The position numbers and the translations under genes are program-made. This document shows, piece by piece, positions 1 to 8,737 of a DNA stretch of 51,660 bases. The stretch's first letter is position 1; each line of letters opens with the position of its first letter. A model generated the notes under the pieces. It was not told the DNA's origin, searched no databases, and saw only the letters and a list, made by a program, of their open reading frames with translations. Source of the stretch: a virus; IMG/VR virus record IMGVR_UViG_3300029309_000064, positions 1 through 51,660 of that record; one strand, written 5' to 3'.

Positions 1-808
1 ATTGAGGATAATCATCTACGCCTAAAGCGGCAGTTTCGCCTTTAAGATGTGCAGTACTTTGTGGCGAACTCGTGCCAATCCCAACATTTTGACTAGCATC
101 AATACGAATAGCCTCTACGTTTCCTGTGTGCATGGTCATCACATCAGAGCCAGGAAATGCAATAAATGTATTTCCATCTGTATCACCAGCAATATCGTCT
201 ACTTGGAGAGAACCAACATTCGTAATATTGTTATCACCGAAAGAGACATTGCCACTAAAAGTAGTGCCAGCTAGGTTGGTTGTGCTAGTAACAGCAAGAG
301 TGCCGCCAATAGTTGCATTACCAACAACATTTACGTTAGTTGTACCTGTAGGTATTTCTATTACATCTGCGTCAGCATCATTTTTAATTGTAACATCATT
401 AGTGCTACCCTGACCTGTAAGAATAAGACCTTCAGCAGCAGTGTATCCTATTGCAGCATTATCACCAGCAGAAGTATCACCATCTGGTTCAAATGTTGCG
501 GCAGTCATTATACCATCTGTGTCTACAGTACCCTGAAAGAAAGCATCTTTAAATTGTAAAGAAGATGTACCTAAATCAAGAGTATTATCTGTTTTAGGTT
601 TAACTTGAGAAGCACTTATTACAAGGTCTTGTGCAGGACCAACTACAGTAACAGGACCACCTTCTGCAGATGTTCCATCGTGAGTATGTCCACTTGTACC
701 AAAGGCACTTTCAATTGCATCAAATTCGCCATCTAAATCTGAGGCATTAATAACATTACCATCAGCAATATTATTAGATGTGTCGTTCCTAGTGTAACCT
801 GTTCCCAT
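1..808 (-). CDS. Tail fibre protein, N-terminal part (cut by window start)
   Basis: A reading frame opens with ATG at 808..806 and runs off the window at position 1 after 269 codons without a stop. The N-terminus (MGTGYTRNDTSNNIADGN) is followed by a HTHDG segment and then beta-rich, Gly/Thr/Asn-rich sequence. The last visible part contains IRIDASQNVGIGTSSP, a signature common just before the C-terminal chaperone or peptidase S74 region of phage tail fibres. It lies directly downstream of the tail nozzle gene (7-nt gap), as expected for a fibre gene. The missing C-terminus is probably the short fragment at 51,607-51,660. Function inferred: host recognition at the virion tail. Confidence 0.8.
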   Translation of the reverse strand, partial: MGTGYTRNDTSNNIADGNVINASDLDGEFDAIESAFGTSGHTHDGTSAEGGPVTVVGPAQDLVISASQVKPKTDNTLDLGTSSLQFKDAFFQGTVDTDGIMTAATFEPDGDTSAGDNAAIGYTAAEGLILTGQGSTNDVTIKNDADADVIEIPTGTTNVNVVGNATIGGTLAVTSTTNLAGTTFSGNVSFGDNNITNVGSLQVDDIAGDTDGNTFIAFPGSDVMTMHTGNVEAIRIDASQNVGIGTSSPQSTAHLKGETAALGVDDYPQ

Positions 809-814
809 TTTGGT

Positions 815-2797
815 TTACCTTCTCGTGTTTGTACCATATTCTAATGTAATAGCATCTAAAGAAAATGGTGGATCTGTGCTATCTGATTCAAATTGTATTG
901 ACCCTGTAAAACCTGATCCAATTAATTGTGATTCAAACAAAGTCAAAAGTTTATTACTATATACCGCAGATGATCCAAATGTTGCTGAACCATAAAATGC
1001 AACCTCACCTGTATTACTGTCAAAGTTTATTTCTGTTGGTTGTATACTATCTTTCTGATCAAAGTCTAATTTAAGACTCATATCAAACGAAACACTTCCT
1101 TGTGGATCTGTATATAAAAATGCTTTATAAAAAGTTTTACGAATACGAGGATCATTAATTGGCATAAAAGGTGTAGCAAAAGTAGTTTTTATATTAGAAC
1201 CATCAAAGTTATTGCCTTTTTCCATTTGATATAAATAACCATCATCGTTAGCAAATACAATTGTTTCTGTGTTTTGAAAAAATCTACTATCTGCTACAAA
1301 AGCTCTAATGCCACGAAGTTCTGACCAAGCCATTCCTTCTCCACCTTGACTGGCAAATTGTGTTCCAAGAATACCTTGAGCACTTTCTTGTGCAATATTT
1401 GTATTGTAGCCAAATATTCTATATTGTGATTTATCACGAACAACCACACTTGAAAAAGATGTGTTTGCTGCAATAAAATTTATTACTTCTTTTTGTATTG
1501 ATTTAGATACATTACCTAATCCAAAATCACCAATACGATCTGTACCACTTAATAGTCTCAAACCGTCTGGGCCTAAAAACATTACATCGCCACCAACCTC
1601 TTGTATTGTATCTGTATCTACACATCCAATATCTAATGTTATAGGTTGTAAATTAAAGTCTGCATTAGTATTGCCAGTTATTTGTAGTATAGATGTTTCA
1701 GTAAATATAATCAACTGCTGTCTAAATACTATCAGTCCTGTTATTGCTGCTCCCAAGGATATTGTACCAGAACCATTAGATGTTGTAAAGTCATTATCTG
1801 TAAATGGGGCAGTAAAAGTTAATAAAGTACCTTTGCCAAAAAACAAATGATTTTTAAAATTAACTACAAAACTCGAACCAATAACATCTGCAGGAGCAGC
1901 ATTTAATGCAGTAAACGTAGTATTGTCATATACTGCAGGGACATTAGTACCATCTACTATAGCAATCTTTTCTGTTCCTGTAAAATTATATCTAGCAAAT
2001 CTTCTTTTATTAGAGCTTTCTAGTGATGTACTTAAAAAAGTTATTGCAGCATTATCTGCTGGAGAACTAGCCAATGAAGGATTAATTGCTAATGTAGCAC
2101 CGCCAGAGCTTACAGATGCATCTGCAGTTACAGTATATACTTTATCTACACCTGTTATTTTAAAAACATCACCTTCTTGTGGGGCTGCAGTTAGACCATC
2201 TACAACAAGGCTAGATCCAGTTTGTGATGCGCCATTTACAAGTACAGTACCATAACTAGGTACGTTAATATGTGTTATTGCACTGGAAGATACTTTAAAA
2301 AGATCATCATTTCTAGCTACAATAACGTTTTCTAAAAATACACCACAACCAAGTGCAAGGTACTTACTTGTTGTTGTAGCGAATATAACTGTTGTTGCAT
2401 TTGCAGGAGAACTAGCAAGAGAACTTGTAAGAGTTAGTGTAGCTCTGTTGTTTGTAGCATCATATGATACACCACCAGATGCAATAGTATATGTGCCTGT
2501 TACTCCTGTTATTGTAAAAGTATCACCTGCTTCTGGTGTTTGATGTATATTACCTATAATAAGAGTAGTGCCAGATTGACTGCCACCATGTACCACAGGA
2601 GCACCATAGGGTGGAATAATACTACTATTATATTTAGTAAATCCTTCAACTCTACGATAACCACCTTCAATAGAAGGTTCAAAGTTTTTAAGCACCCTAG
2701 CAGACCCTGCAGAATTAATACCTTGTTGCAATGGACTCATATTAGTAATAAGCCCACCACGAAACTCAACAGGGTATGTTTGACGACTTGTTGGCAT
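815..2797 (-). CDS. Tail nozzle / tail tubular protein B-like
   Basis: A 660-residue, almost entirely beta-strand protein. The N-terminal motif (GSARVLKNFEPSIEGGYRRV) is of the kind seen at the start of P22 gp10- and T7 gp12-type tail proteins, where bound N-terminal arms precede a propeller. The central segment VFRQQLIIFTETSILQITG and the following GPDGLRLLSGTDRIGDFG resemble propeller blades of tail nozzles. It is translated just after the adaptor gene (2-nt gap) and before the fibre gene, matching the order adaptor, nozzle, fibre in short-tailed phages. Assignment rests on motif memory and gene order; a generic virion protein is the alternative. Confidence 0.68.
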   Translation of the reverse strand: MPTSRQTYPVEFRGGLITNMSPLQQGINSAGSARVLKNFEPSIEGGYRRVEGFTKYNSSIIPPYGAPVVHGGSQSGTTLIIGNIHQTPEAGDTFTITGVTGTYTIASGGVSYDATNNRATLTLTSSLASSPANATTVIFATTTSKYLALGCGVFLENVIVARNDDLFKVSSSAITHINVPSYGTVLVNGASQTGSSLVVDGLTAAPQEGDVFKITGVDKVYTVTADASVSSGGATLAINPSLASSPADNAAITFLSTSLESSNKRRFARYNFTGTEKIAIVDGTNVPAVYDNTTFTALNAAPADVIGSSFVVNFKNHLFFGKGTLLTFTAPFTDNDFTTSNGSGTISLGAAITGLIVFRQQLIIFTETSILQITGNTNADFNLQPITLDIGCVDTDTIQEVGGDVMFLGPDGLRLLSGTDRIGDFGLGNVSKSIQKEVINFIAANTSFSSVVVRDKSQYRIFGYNTNIAQESAQGILGTQFASQGGEGMAWSELRGIRAFVADSRFFQNTETIVFANDDGYLYQMEKGNNFDGSNIKTTFATPFMPINDPRIRKTFYKAFLYTDPQGSVSFDMSLKLDFDQKDSIQPTEINFDSNTGEVAFYGSATFGSSAVYSNKLLTLFESQLIGSGFTGSIQFESDSTDPPFSLDAITLEYGTNTRR

Positions 2798-2799
2798 AT

Positions 2800-3522
2800 T
2801 TAATTTACTCTAAATGAATTAGCTGACATACGAGTACGATCTAATACAGTAGATCTAACATAATCATATCTATTAATATACAAACTACGCATGTTTTTAA
2901 TTTCATCTATAAACTTGGATTGCACTAAATTAGCTTCTTGTGTTTCTCCTCTAAACATATATGCATAATGCATTGCACCCTCCACAATAATGTATCTAAA
3001 TTGTTCTGGTATAGTAGGAACATCAGTAGCATTAAGTAAATCTATAGGAAGTCTGTAATATTCATATACTACTTTGTATGCTTTATCTGGTGCATTTACA
3101 AATCCAAACTCTTGACTTGGTGCTCTAAATACAAAATCAGGCAACCCTCTAATATTGCTAGTAGTGTTATATTCAGCATCTACGTATTTATTTAAATATT
3201 CTTCATAAGTAATAATATTAAGTTTTTTTGTGTCGTTGCCTAAAGTACTATCTTTTTTAATTCTAAAACTATCCATATCAATTGTTTTAGTATCAGAAGG
3301 GTATGCATATCTAACTATCCCTTCAGTAAGAGTTTCTTCTGTTTCTACATGATTAAAAGGCCATTCATATTCATGTTGATTAATATATCTTATTGCTGAG
3401 TTTACAGCATCTTTAATCATTGAATATTCACCAACTGCACTTGCAAAATTAGAAGATGTAAGCTGTACTTCATTAAGCCTACGATTTAAATCATTTACAA
3501 TGCCAAGATAATCGTAGGCCAT
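2800..3522 (-). CDS. Head-tail adaptor / tail tubular protein A-like
   Basis: A 240-residue protein with an alpha-helical N-terminus (VNDLNRRLNEVQLTSSNF), a conserved-looking YEWPF segment and the phrase VPTIPEQFRYIIVEGAMHYA near residue 185. This pattern, helices around a beta domain with an IPEQF-like loop, is typical of podovirus adaptor proteins such as T7 gp11 and P22 gp4. It lies between a small Ig-like virion protein (adjacent at 3,523) and the nozzle gene. Its expected role is to form the ring joining the portal to the nozzle. Confidence 0.65.
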   Translation of the reverse strand: MAYDYLGIVNDLNRRLNEVQLTSSNFASAVGEYSMIKDAVNSAIRYINQHEYEWPFNHVETEETLTEGIVRYAYPSDTKTIDMDSFRIKKDSTLGNDTKKLNIITYEEYLNKYVDAEYNTTSNIRGLPDFVFRAPSQEFGFVNAPDKAYKVVYEYYRLPIDLLNATDVPTIPEQFRYIIVEGAMHYAYMFRGETQEANLVQSKFIDEIKNMRSLYINRYDYVRSTVLDRTRMSANSFRVN

Positions 3523-3870
3523 TTAACGTTCCTTTAATCTTAATTTAATACTACGTTCTGCTTGACTGCCTGTGCTATCTACCATATTACAGAAAAAAGT
3601 ATATTCAATATTATTTTGACCACCACCAATATTTATAGTTGCAACTGTATCTGTATTTGTTTGAGATACGTTTTGTATGGTATCTGTTGTAGCTGAACTT
3701 GAAGCAGTTGTTAATGTTTGTCCTGCAGCTAATGTAGTTTTGACATCATACGAAGTAGATTTTACAGACCATGTAACTGAACTGATGGTAGCACCAGCAA
3801 GAAATCTTTCCCAATCTACACTATAATCTAATTGTTCATCTGGATCTTTATTAGGCCAACGAAAACTCAT
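3523..3870 (-). CDS. Small Ig-like virion protein
   Basis: A 115-residue beta-sandwich-like protein. It opens with PNKDPDEQLDYSVDWERFLAG and contains a ISSVTWSV segment, then Thr/Ser-rich strands and a basic C-terminal strand (RSIKLRLKER). Small proteins with this KDPDE...DY..DW layout are common among phage tail and head accessory genes. It ends next to the adaptor gene. No enzymatic motif is visible; a structural or decoration role is inferred. Confidence 0.6.
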   Translation of the reverse strand: MSFRWPNKDPDEQLDYSVDWERFLAGATISSVTWSVKSTSYDVKTTLAAGQTLTTASSSATTDTIQNVSQTNTDTVATINIGGGQNNIEYTFFCNMVDSTGSQAERSIKLRLKER

Positions 3871-3872
3871 TT

Positions 3873-3983
3873 TTAATCCTCAGTTGCATACACAGTTCTA
3901 TCTGCTGACGTTGTTTGTCGTTGCACAAAAACTATTCTATTTTCTTCTGGTACTATTACCGTTCTTTCTGCTGAAGTAGACAT
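3873..3983 (-). CDS. 36-residue small virion-associated peptide
   Basis: A short gene starting at ATG 3983..3981, whose first base is the last base of the upstream stop codon (TAATG overlap), so translation is probably coupled. The product begins MSTSAERTVIVPEEN and contains two related segments (SAERTVIVPEE and SADRTVYATEE-like), i.e. a small internal duplication. It fills the gap between the repeat-rich protein and the Ig-like protein. Function unknown; position argues for a minor tail or head component. Confidence 0.6.
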   Translation of the reverse strand: MSTSAERTVIVPEENRIVFVQRQTTSADRTVYATED

Positions 3984-4624
3984 TAGGCTGCTCTTGCTAT
4001 ATAAATTGTACGCCTACGGCTGTATTGATTTTTTACCGATTCAAAATCAAATGCTCTTCCTACTGTAACTGCAGTGCTAATAATACCTGTGCTACTAATA
4101 CTAGCAAGAGATTCTTTTATGTTTACTGTTACAGTATTTATAGAACCTGTAGCTGAAACACCCGTAACTTTTTCAGTTGTTTTGTCTTCTACAGAATTTA
4201 CTGCACCAGTTGCAGATACAGAAGATATAACTATTGTTGAATCTGCAAGTAATACAAGAGTTCCTATTGAACCTGTAGAAGATGTGCCAGTAAGACCTGC
4301 GCCAGTTGCTATTTGAGAAAGGCTATTTACAGAACCAGTACCACTTACTCCTGCACTAATACGTTCTGTAATATCAATTTCAAAACCACCAGCAGATACA
4401 GCTTCTATTGCACTTGTACCTACTACACTAGCAAGAGTTTCTTTTACATTTTCTGTTACAGTATTTACAGAACCTGTTGCAGATACTCCTGCTGGTGTAA
4501 CAACTATAGCAACTACGCCATAATTTGAAGAACCATATTTACCTGTTCCATATATAGCAGGAAGAAAAACAGTTGTTTCTATTCCACCTATTGGTTCAGA
4601 TGATAGTGGGTGGAAACCTAACAT
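3983..4624 (-). CDS. Repeat-rich beta virion protein (VSATGSVNTV repeats)
   Basis: A 213-residue protein. After the N-terminus MLGFHPLSSEPIGG comes a Gly/Tyr-rich segment (YGTGKYGSSNYG), then several imperfect repeats of about 40 residues built on VSATGSVNTVT and ETLASV. The C-terminus is basic (SRRRTIYIARAA). Low-complexity Ala/Thr/Val/Ser composition and strand-like periodicity suggest a beta-solenoid or fibre-like component. It lies between the propeller protein and small tail proteins. No catalytic residues are visible, and I know no defined function. Confidence 0.6.
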   Translation of the reverse strand: MLGFHPLSSEPIGGIETTVFLPAIYGTGKYGSSNYGVVAIVVTPAGVSATGSVNTVTENVKETLASVVGTSAIEAVSAGGFEIDITERISAGVSGTGSVNSLSQIATGAGLTGTSSTGSIGTLVLLADSTIVISSVSATGAVNSVEDKTTEKVTGVSATGSINTVTVNIKESLASISSTGIISTAVTVGRAFDFESVKNQYSRRRTIYIARAA

Positions 4625-4627
4625 AAT

Positions 4628-6355
4628 CTAAGTCGATGTGCTAAACTGATATACTGTATCGTTACTTTCGCCTACAGCATACAATTTTTTTCCACTGTCT
4701 CCAAAACACATCCCTTGGATATAAGTCCCAAAATCACTGGTATTAAGTGTAAAAGATTTACTTGCATATGAGACATTAGAAAGATCCCACGCTGAAGCTA
4801 AATTATACTGATAAATTGTAGAATCCGAATAGCCATGCACGAACATTTTTGTTCCATCGTCAGAAAAATCCATAGTTTCGAATCCCCCACCCTGTGTTGG
4901 ACTATAAGCTCTAGTGTAAGACGCAGTACTAACGTCAAAGGCTGTTGATAGTGCAAATTCTCCAACTTTAGCAGCATTGCGGTCAAGAATAAACATCTTA
5001 GTGCCATCAGTCTTAAACTGCACTTCAAAAGGATTTTGAATTACATTACTGCTCAGACTACCAACAGTTGAACTTGTGTAAGACGAGCTTGCTGTACTAG
5101 TATCGTAATTTGTACTTAGAGTCCAGCTTTGGACTTTTCCCGTCCCATTTGCGGTGGTGAAAACCATATGGCCTGATGATGAATAACAACAACCTGTTAT
5201 TACAGGGGTACTTCCAGAAGGAGAAAGATCACCGCCTGAAGAGTGTGATGCAGTGCTCACGTCAAACGCTGTGCTCAAAGTGTAATAGTGAACATCATCG
5301 CTTGTGTTCCCTGCAATGATCATTTTTGTTCCATCAGCGCTTATATCGACACCCTTGGGTGAACTTTCTTGACCACTTACAGAGAAACTTTTACTCATGT
5401 AAGATGCATTGACAATATCAAAGCTAGAAACAAAAGAAATTGTAAAAGAGTGCGTTACATTTGCAATGTTCGTGCCATCTGACACATCAAATCTAATTGC
5501 TACTGTTCCACCCCCAGAGCTTGCAGGAGTGAGGGTAAATGTATTACCTGACTGATTGCTCACTGGAAAACTTGGTGAACTAAAAACATCTGAGGCTGTA
5601 CCGCTTGTGACAGTGGCAGAAAAACTTAACGTATCTAAATTTGCATCAGTTGCATTAACCGTAATAACGGTATTGCTTCCAGCCGTTAGTGTAAATGTAC
5701 CACCAGAAGAAAGGTTGTTTGCACTTGCTCCACCAGTAGCTTCTGAAAAGCTGCTAATAACAGGAGTTGCATTTGTAATTGTTGCGAGAAGAAAAAAACC
5801 TGACGAAGATTTTACATACAGTTTATTTGCGCCAGTGTCATAATGCAGCGAACCCTCTGAAGCAGATGCTGCATCTGTCAGCATTGCAGATTGATTTGAA
5901 TGTACTGTTACACCAGATGTTATATCACTACTATTTGCAAGCTTAACCCAATTACCTGCATGAGCAAAATACATGGCTCCTTCTCCATGAACGTGATAGA
6001 TACGGCCATGATAGTCAGTAGCGCTGGGCAAGTCAGAAGTACCTGAAAACACCTCTACGATCTGTAAATCTTGTGCCGCAGGTGTGAGAAAGACTGTGTG
6101 AGTACCGCTTCCTAAATTAAGTAAAGAGCCAGTCGAAGAAGACCGTAATGTTCGTGTTAAATTTAACGAAGAGTGGGTATATGTACCTGTTCCAATTTCA
6201 AAAGCAGAGCCACTTTCAATGACATAACCTACGGTCAGTCCATTTAAACTTGATGGAAAAGCATTAAATCCTGTTGCCCCAGACGCAGACAAAGTAAGAG
6301 CACCTGTTCCAGTAGTTGTTGTTGTGGTTTTAACTCTATCTGCAAAGTAAGGCAT
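4628..6355 (-). CDS. Fibre-like virion protein with Ig/cadherin and beta-propeller domains
   Basis: A 575-residue protein in three parts. Residues 1-110 (MPYFADRVKTTTTTTGTG start) resemble N-terminal domains of phage fibre or virion-attached proteins. Residues about 195-310 look like an Ig or cadherin-like domain (VISSFSEATGG ... VSDGTNIANVTHSFTI). From about 315 to the end, repeats of about 55-60 residues combine a DGTKM(I/F) strand with a LSTAFDVSTASY strand, giving at least four blades of a propeller. The last blade ends GKKLYAVGESNDTVYQF. Such propellers often bind glycans or proteins, so a second receptor-binding protein is inferred. A GCGCTGGGC octamer-family site lies at 6,021-6,029. 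Confidence 0.68.
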   Translation of the reverse strand: MPYFADRVKTTTTTTGTGALTLSASGATGFNAFPSSLNGLTVGYVIESGSAFEIGTGTYTHSSLNLTRTLRSSSTGSLLNLGSGTHTVFLTPAAQDLQIVEVFSGTSDLPSATDYHGRIYHVHGEGAMYFAHAGNWVKLANSSDITSGVTVHSNQSAMLTDAASASEGSLHYDTGANKLYVKSSSGFFLLATITNATPVISSFSEATGGASANNLSSGGTFTLTAGSNTVITVNATDANLDTLSFSATVTSGTASDVFSSPSFPVSNQSGNTFTLTPASSGGGTVAIRFDVSDGTNIANVTHSFTISFVSSFDIVNASYMSKSFSVSGQESSPKGVDISADGTKMIIAGNTSDDVHYYTLSTAFDVSTASHSSGGDLSPSGSTPVITGCCYSSSGHMVFTTANGTGKVQSWTLSTNYDTSTASSSYTSSTVGSLSSNVIQNPFEVQFKTDGTKMFILDRNAAKVGEFALSTAFDVSTASYTRAYSPTQGGGFETMDFSDDGTKMFVHGYSDSTIYQYNLASAWDLSNVSYASKSFTLNTSDFGTYIQGMCFGDSGKKLYAVGESNDTVYQFSTST

Positions 6356-6368
6356 ATTTATTTATCCA

Positions 6369-6806
6369 TTAAGCAATACGAATTACGGCAGTACTTGCTC
6401 CTGCTGCAGGAAACTCAATAGTTAAATCTCCTGCTGTAGCACTTACTGTACCACCAAAATCAATTACAGCAATAGCTTTATTAGATGCAGATGAGTTATA
6501 GATAATACAACCATCTGCTGATGTTGTTACATTTGAAAACACTTCATCTGCAAAGTCTACCAAAGCAGTAGTGCCTGAAGTAGTAATAGCTGCACTATCT
6601 AAATTTTGACCCCCTGCAGAATAGTTAGTACCAGATGCTTCATCAGAGTTACCTGTAACATCTGAATAATTAGTTGTTGCTGCATTATACGTACCAGAAG
6701 GTGAAGCTTTAATTAATGCAAGTTTAATTGTATGTGTATCCAAATCATGGATACCGCCAAGCAGTTCGCCTTTAAAACTTGTACACATTGCTGTTGTGAT
6801 AGCCAT
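6369..6806 (-). CDS. Small virion structural protein
   Basis: A 145-residue beta-rich protein beginning MAITTAMCTSFKGELLGG and ending in a hydrophobic strand (AAGASTAVIRIA). Proteins with this N-terminus followed by a DTHTIKLALIK strand and a GTNYSAGGQNL segment are frequent in marine phages between capsid and tail genes. It follows a stem-loop at 6,832-6,856, and its ATG has an upstream GAGGAT-type ribosome site. Probably a tail or decoration protein; the exact role is unknown. Confidence 0.6.
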   Translation of the reverse strand: MAITTAMCTSFKGELLGGIHDLDTHTIKLALIKASPSGTYNAATTNYSDVTGNSDEASGTNYSAGGQNLDSAAITTSGTTALVDFADEVFSNVTTSADGCIIYNSSASNKAIAVIDFGGTVSATAGDLTIEFPAAGASTAVIRIA

Positions 6807-6831
6807 GTTTAGAATCCTCTAGTTAAGTTTA

Positions 6832-6856
6832 AGGGGCCAGCGCTGGGCCAGCCCCT
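6832..6856. terminator. Intergenic GC stem-loop, possible weak terminator or processing site
   Basis: In an otherwise AT-rich gap, AGGGGC at 6,832-6,837 pairs with GCCCCT at 6,851-6,856. The intervening bases contain a second self-complementary core, CCAGCGCTGG (6,837-6,846). On the minus transcript the stem is followed by UUAAACUUAAC, not a true U-run, so it may attenuate transcription or protect mRNA ends rather than fully terminate. It includes one copy of the dispersed GCGCTGGG octamer. Confidence 0.45.
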
Positions 6857-6863
6857 AAAGTAG

Positions 6864-7400
6864 TTATGCAAGTAGATCACGATCCACTTCATTAGCAGAG
6901 CTAGACTGTGAAACATCATCCATGATTAAGCATACAGCATAAACACGAATAATACCACCAGTAATAGTTCCACCTGACGCATGAATTTCTACGTCAACAG
7001 TATCTGCTGATGCAGTAAATACAGGTAGGTTTGAACATACACCTGAAGATGTAATAGCAGGAGTGTGATCTCCTACGGATGCACCATCAAGGTCAAATGA
7101 TGCAGCAAAAATATCTACATCTGTTCCTGTAATACCAACATGAATAGCAGAGTCAGTAGTAGTACCTGTCATTGCAGTAACAACTTTAAAACCTGCATGT
7201 AGGATTAAAGTGTTTGCAGGGACAGCAATAGCTTCAATGATATCATTAGCTGCTAGTGCAGTACCACCGTTTTGTAAGATAGCATCTGCAAGATCAATAT
7301 CGTTCTGCAGAGTTACCATGCTTGCACGTAACTGCTTATTGCCAGTACCGCCATTGTTGGAAGTAGAGGCTGAGTTTGTGCTCATTGAGATAGTAGCCAT
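6864..7400 (-). CDS. Virion protein next to capsid (candidate decoration or auxiliary)
   Basis: A 178-residue protein with a Ser/Thr/Asn-rich N-terminus (MATISMSTNSASTSNNGG), then beta-rich sequence (VPANTLILHAGFKVVTAMTG ... VGITGTDVDIF) and an acidic end (EVDRDLLA). It is encoded 14 nt after the major capsid gene in the same direction. Size, composition and position suit a capsid decoration or head-associated protein. I do not recognise a named family. Confidence 0.6.
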   Translation of the reverse strand: MATISMSTNSASTSNNGGTGNKQLRASMVTLQNDIDLADAILQNGGTALAANDIIEAIAVPANTLILHAGFKVVTAMTGTTTDSAIHVGITGTDVDIFAASFDLDGASVGDHTPAITSSGVCSNLPVFTASADTVDVEIHASGGTITGGIIRVYAVCLIMDDVSQSSSANEVDRDLLA

Positions 7401-7414
7401 AATTCAATCCTCCC

Positions 7415-8488
7415 TTACGCTGCGTTGTACTTGGCAGTAACGATTGCTTCTGGACGAAGTATCTTCCTACCATATAGATGCATACCACGAACAATGTCAG
7501 CAAAGCTGTCTGGATCACGATACGTTTCCGTTTTGTTGATCTGTTCAGCAGTTGCTACTGCGCTGTCGTGTCCAGCAACAATCACACCAAAATTTGCGTT
7601 CTGGTTAGCTGTTCCTGTAGTTCCTGGTCCTGTGCCTACTGCTGGCAAGTTTGATGACACGTAGAAACGGAAACCGTGAAAGTTATTCAGAGTTAGTCCG
7701 TTACGGATACCACCTGACTCACCGTAATCCCCATTCATAAAGCGTGAATCTTCGTCACGAAGAAGCTCCATAAATACAGGGTCAACTACCAGCCATCTCC
7801 CTTGTGTATCAACCTGTTGTTGATCAAGAAGACGTGCCATACGTGCAACAACTTGCAAAGGCGAAGCTACATCATTTGGTATTGACGTAGCACCTGGCAA
7901 ACGTACTGCTAGTGGAATAGAGTGATCCCCTGCAGAACCTGTTGTGATATTGCCAAACGAGTCTTTACGCAGTTTCATGCTTGTAAGCAATTCGTCTGAA
8001 CCTGCAGTTGTTACAGCTTTTTCACCACTTGCTGTGGTATTGGCTGTATCAGCTTTTGAGTGCAGTGAAGACTGCTTGAAACCTGTCATGTAACCAAGAA
8101 CTTCTTGGTCATACTGATCAGCTAGACGATAGGCTGCACGATCAGTGGCAAGTTGCATGAAGTTAACGTGGCTGTGTGCTTCTTCGATGTCATCCATCTT
8201 AAAAGCAAAGTAGTTGGATTTATCAACAACCAGTGTGAAGTCTTCGTCATCAAGGTCTTGCGCTGTTACAGTGGTCCCACGAGTGTAGGATTGCACTGAA
8301 ATTTCAGGTTCCTTGATAATTCTGACTGTATCACCTTGGGCAGAAATCTCCCCAAAATAATCTGAGTTAGTGATGTCTCCAACAGTGGCACTCTTGCGAA
8401 ATGCAAGTTGTACCTGTTTGGAATAGATTATAGGGCTAAAATTACCGTTAGGTAAGTTCCCATAACCTGATGCGGATGAAAAAGCCAT
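7415..8488 (-). CDS. Major capsid protein
   Basis: A 357-residue protein that I read as an HK97-fold coat protein. The N-terminus is followed by FSPIIYSKQVQLAFRKS and a GDITNSDYFGEISAQGDTVRI segment. Next comes the long E-loop-like strand region and the DDIEEAHSHVNFM helix with DQYDQEVLGYM, a pattern common in coat proteins of N4- and HMO-like podoviruses. It directly follows the scaffold gene and has a strong TAAGGAGGA ribosome site 7-8 nt before ATG. It has its own upstream sigma70-like promoter (8,703-8,730) and a leader hairpin, consistent with high expression. Confidence 0.88.
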   Translation of the reverse strand: MAFSSASGYGNLPNGNFSPIIYSKQVQLAFRKSATVGDITNSDYFGEISAQGDTVRIIKEPEISVQSYTRGTTVTAQDLDDEDFTLVVDKSNYFAFKMDDIEEAHSHVNFMQLATDRAAYRLADQYDQEVLGYMTGFKQSSLHSKADTANTTASGEKAVTTAGSDELLTSMKLRKDSFGNITTGSAGDHSIPLAVRLPGATSIPNDVASPLQVVARMARLLDQQQVDTQGRWLVVDPVFMELLRDEDSRFMNGDYGESGGIRNGLTLNNFHGFRFYVSSNLPAVGTGPGTTGTANQNANFGVIVAGHDSAVATAEQINKTETYRDPDSFADIVRGMHLYGRKILRPEAIVTAKYNAA

Positions 8489-8523
8489 AATAAATCCTCC
8501 TTAGATGTTTGCTGGCTTATGTG

Positions 8524-8543
8524 AAGTAAGCCCAAACTTACTT
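8524..8543 (-). promoter_or_regulatory. Hairpin in the capsid-gene leader
   Basis: AAGTAAG (8,524-8,530) and CTTACTT (8,537-8,543) form a perfect 7-bp stem with a 6-nt loop (CCCAAA on the plus strand). It lies about 35 nt upstream of the capsid start codon inside the 250-nt untranslated leader between scaffold and capsid genes. A 5' hairpin of this kind may stabilise the capsid mRNA; that role is inferred. Confidence 0.45.
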
Positions 8544-8702
8544 TAAGGGGCTGACGTTTCTAGGGTGCAAGTGTACTGATCAGGTTAACTTGGGCCTATA
8601 CTTAATCAGGTGTGTCTTAACTTAGTTGTTTGGCTTAGTTTAGTAAGAACACAAAGGTAGCTAATATTATTAGGGCTTTATGCTCTTGTCTTAACATACA
8701 CA

Positions 8703-8730
8703 GTTATACATATAAATTGTGTAATGTCAA
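8703..8730 (-). promoter_or_regulatory. Sigma70-like promoter upstream of the capsid gene
   Basis: On the minus strand TTGACA (8,730..8,725), a 16-nt spacer and TATAAC (8,708..8,703) match the bacterial housekeeping consensus at 11 of 12 positions. It sits just after the scaffold stop codon and would give a leader of about 200 nt ahead of the capsid gene. This implies separate high-level transcription of capsid within the late block by host RNA polymerase. Confidence 0.65.
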
Positions 8731-8737
8731 TACTTTT

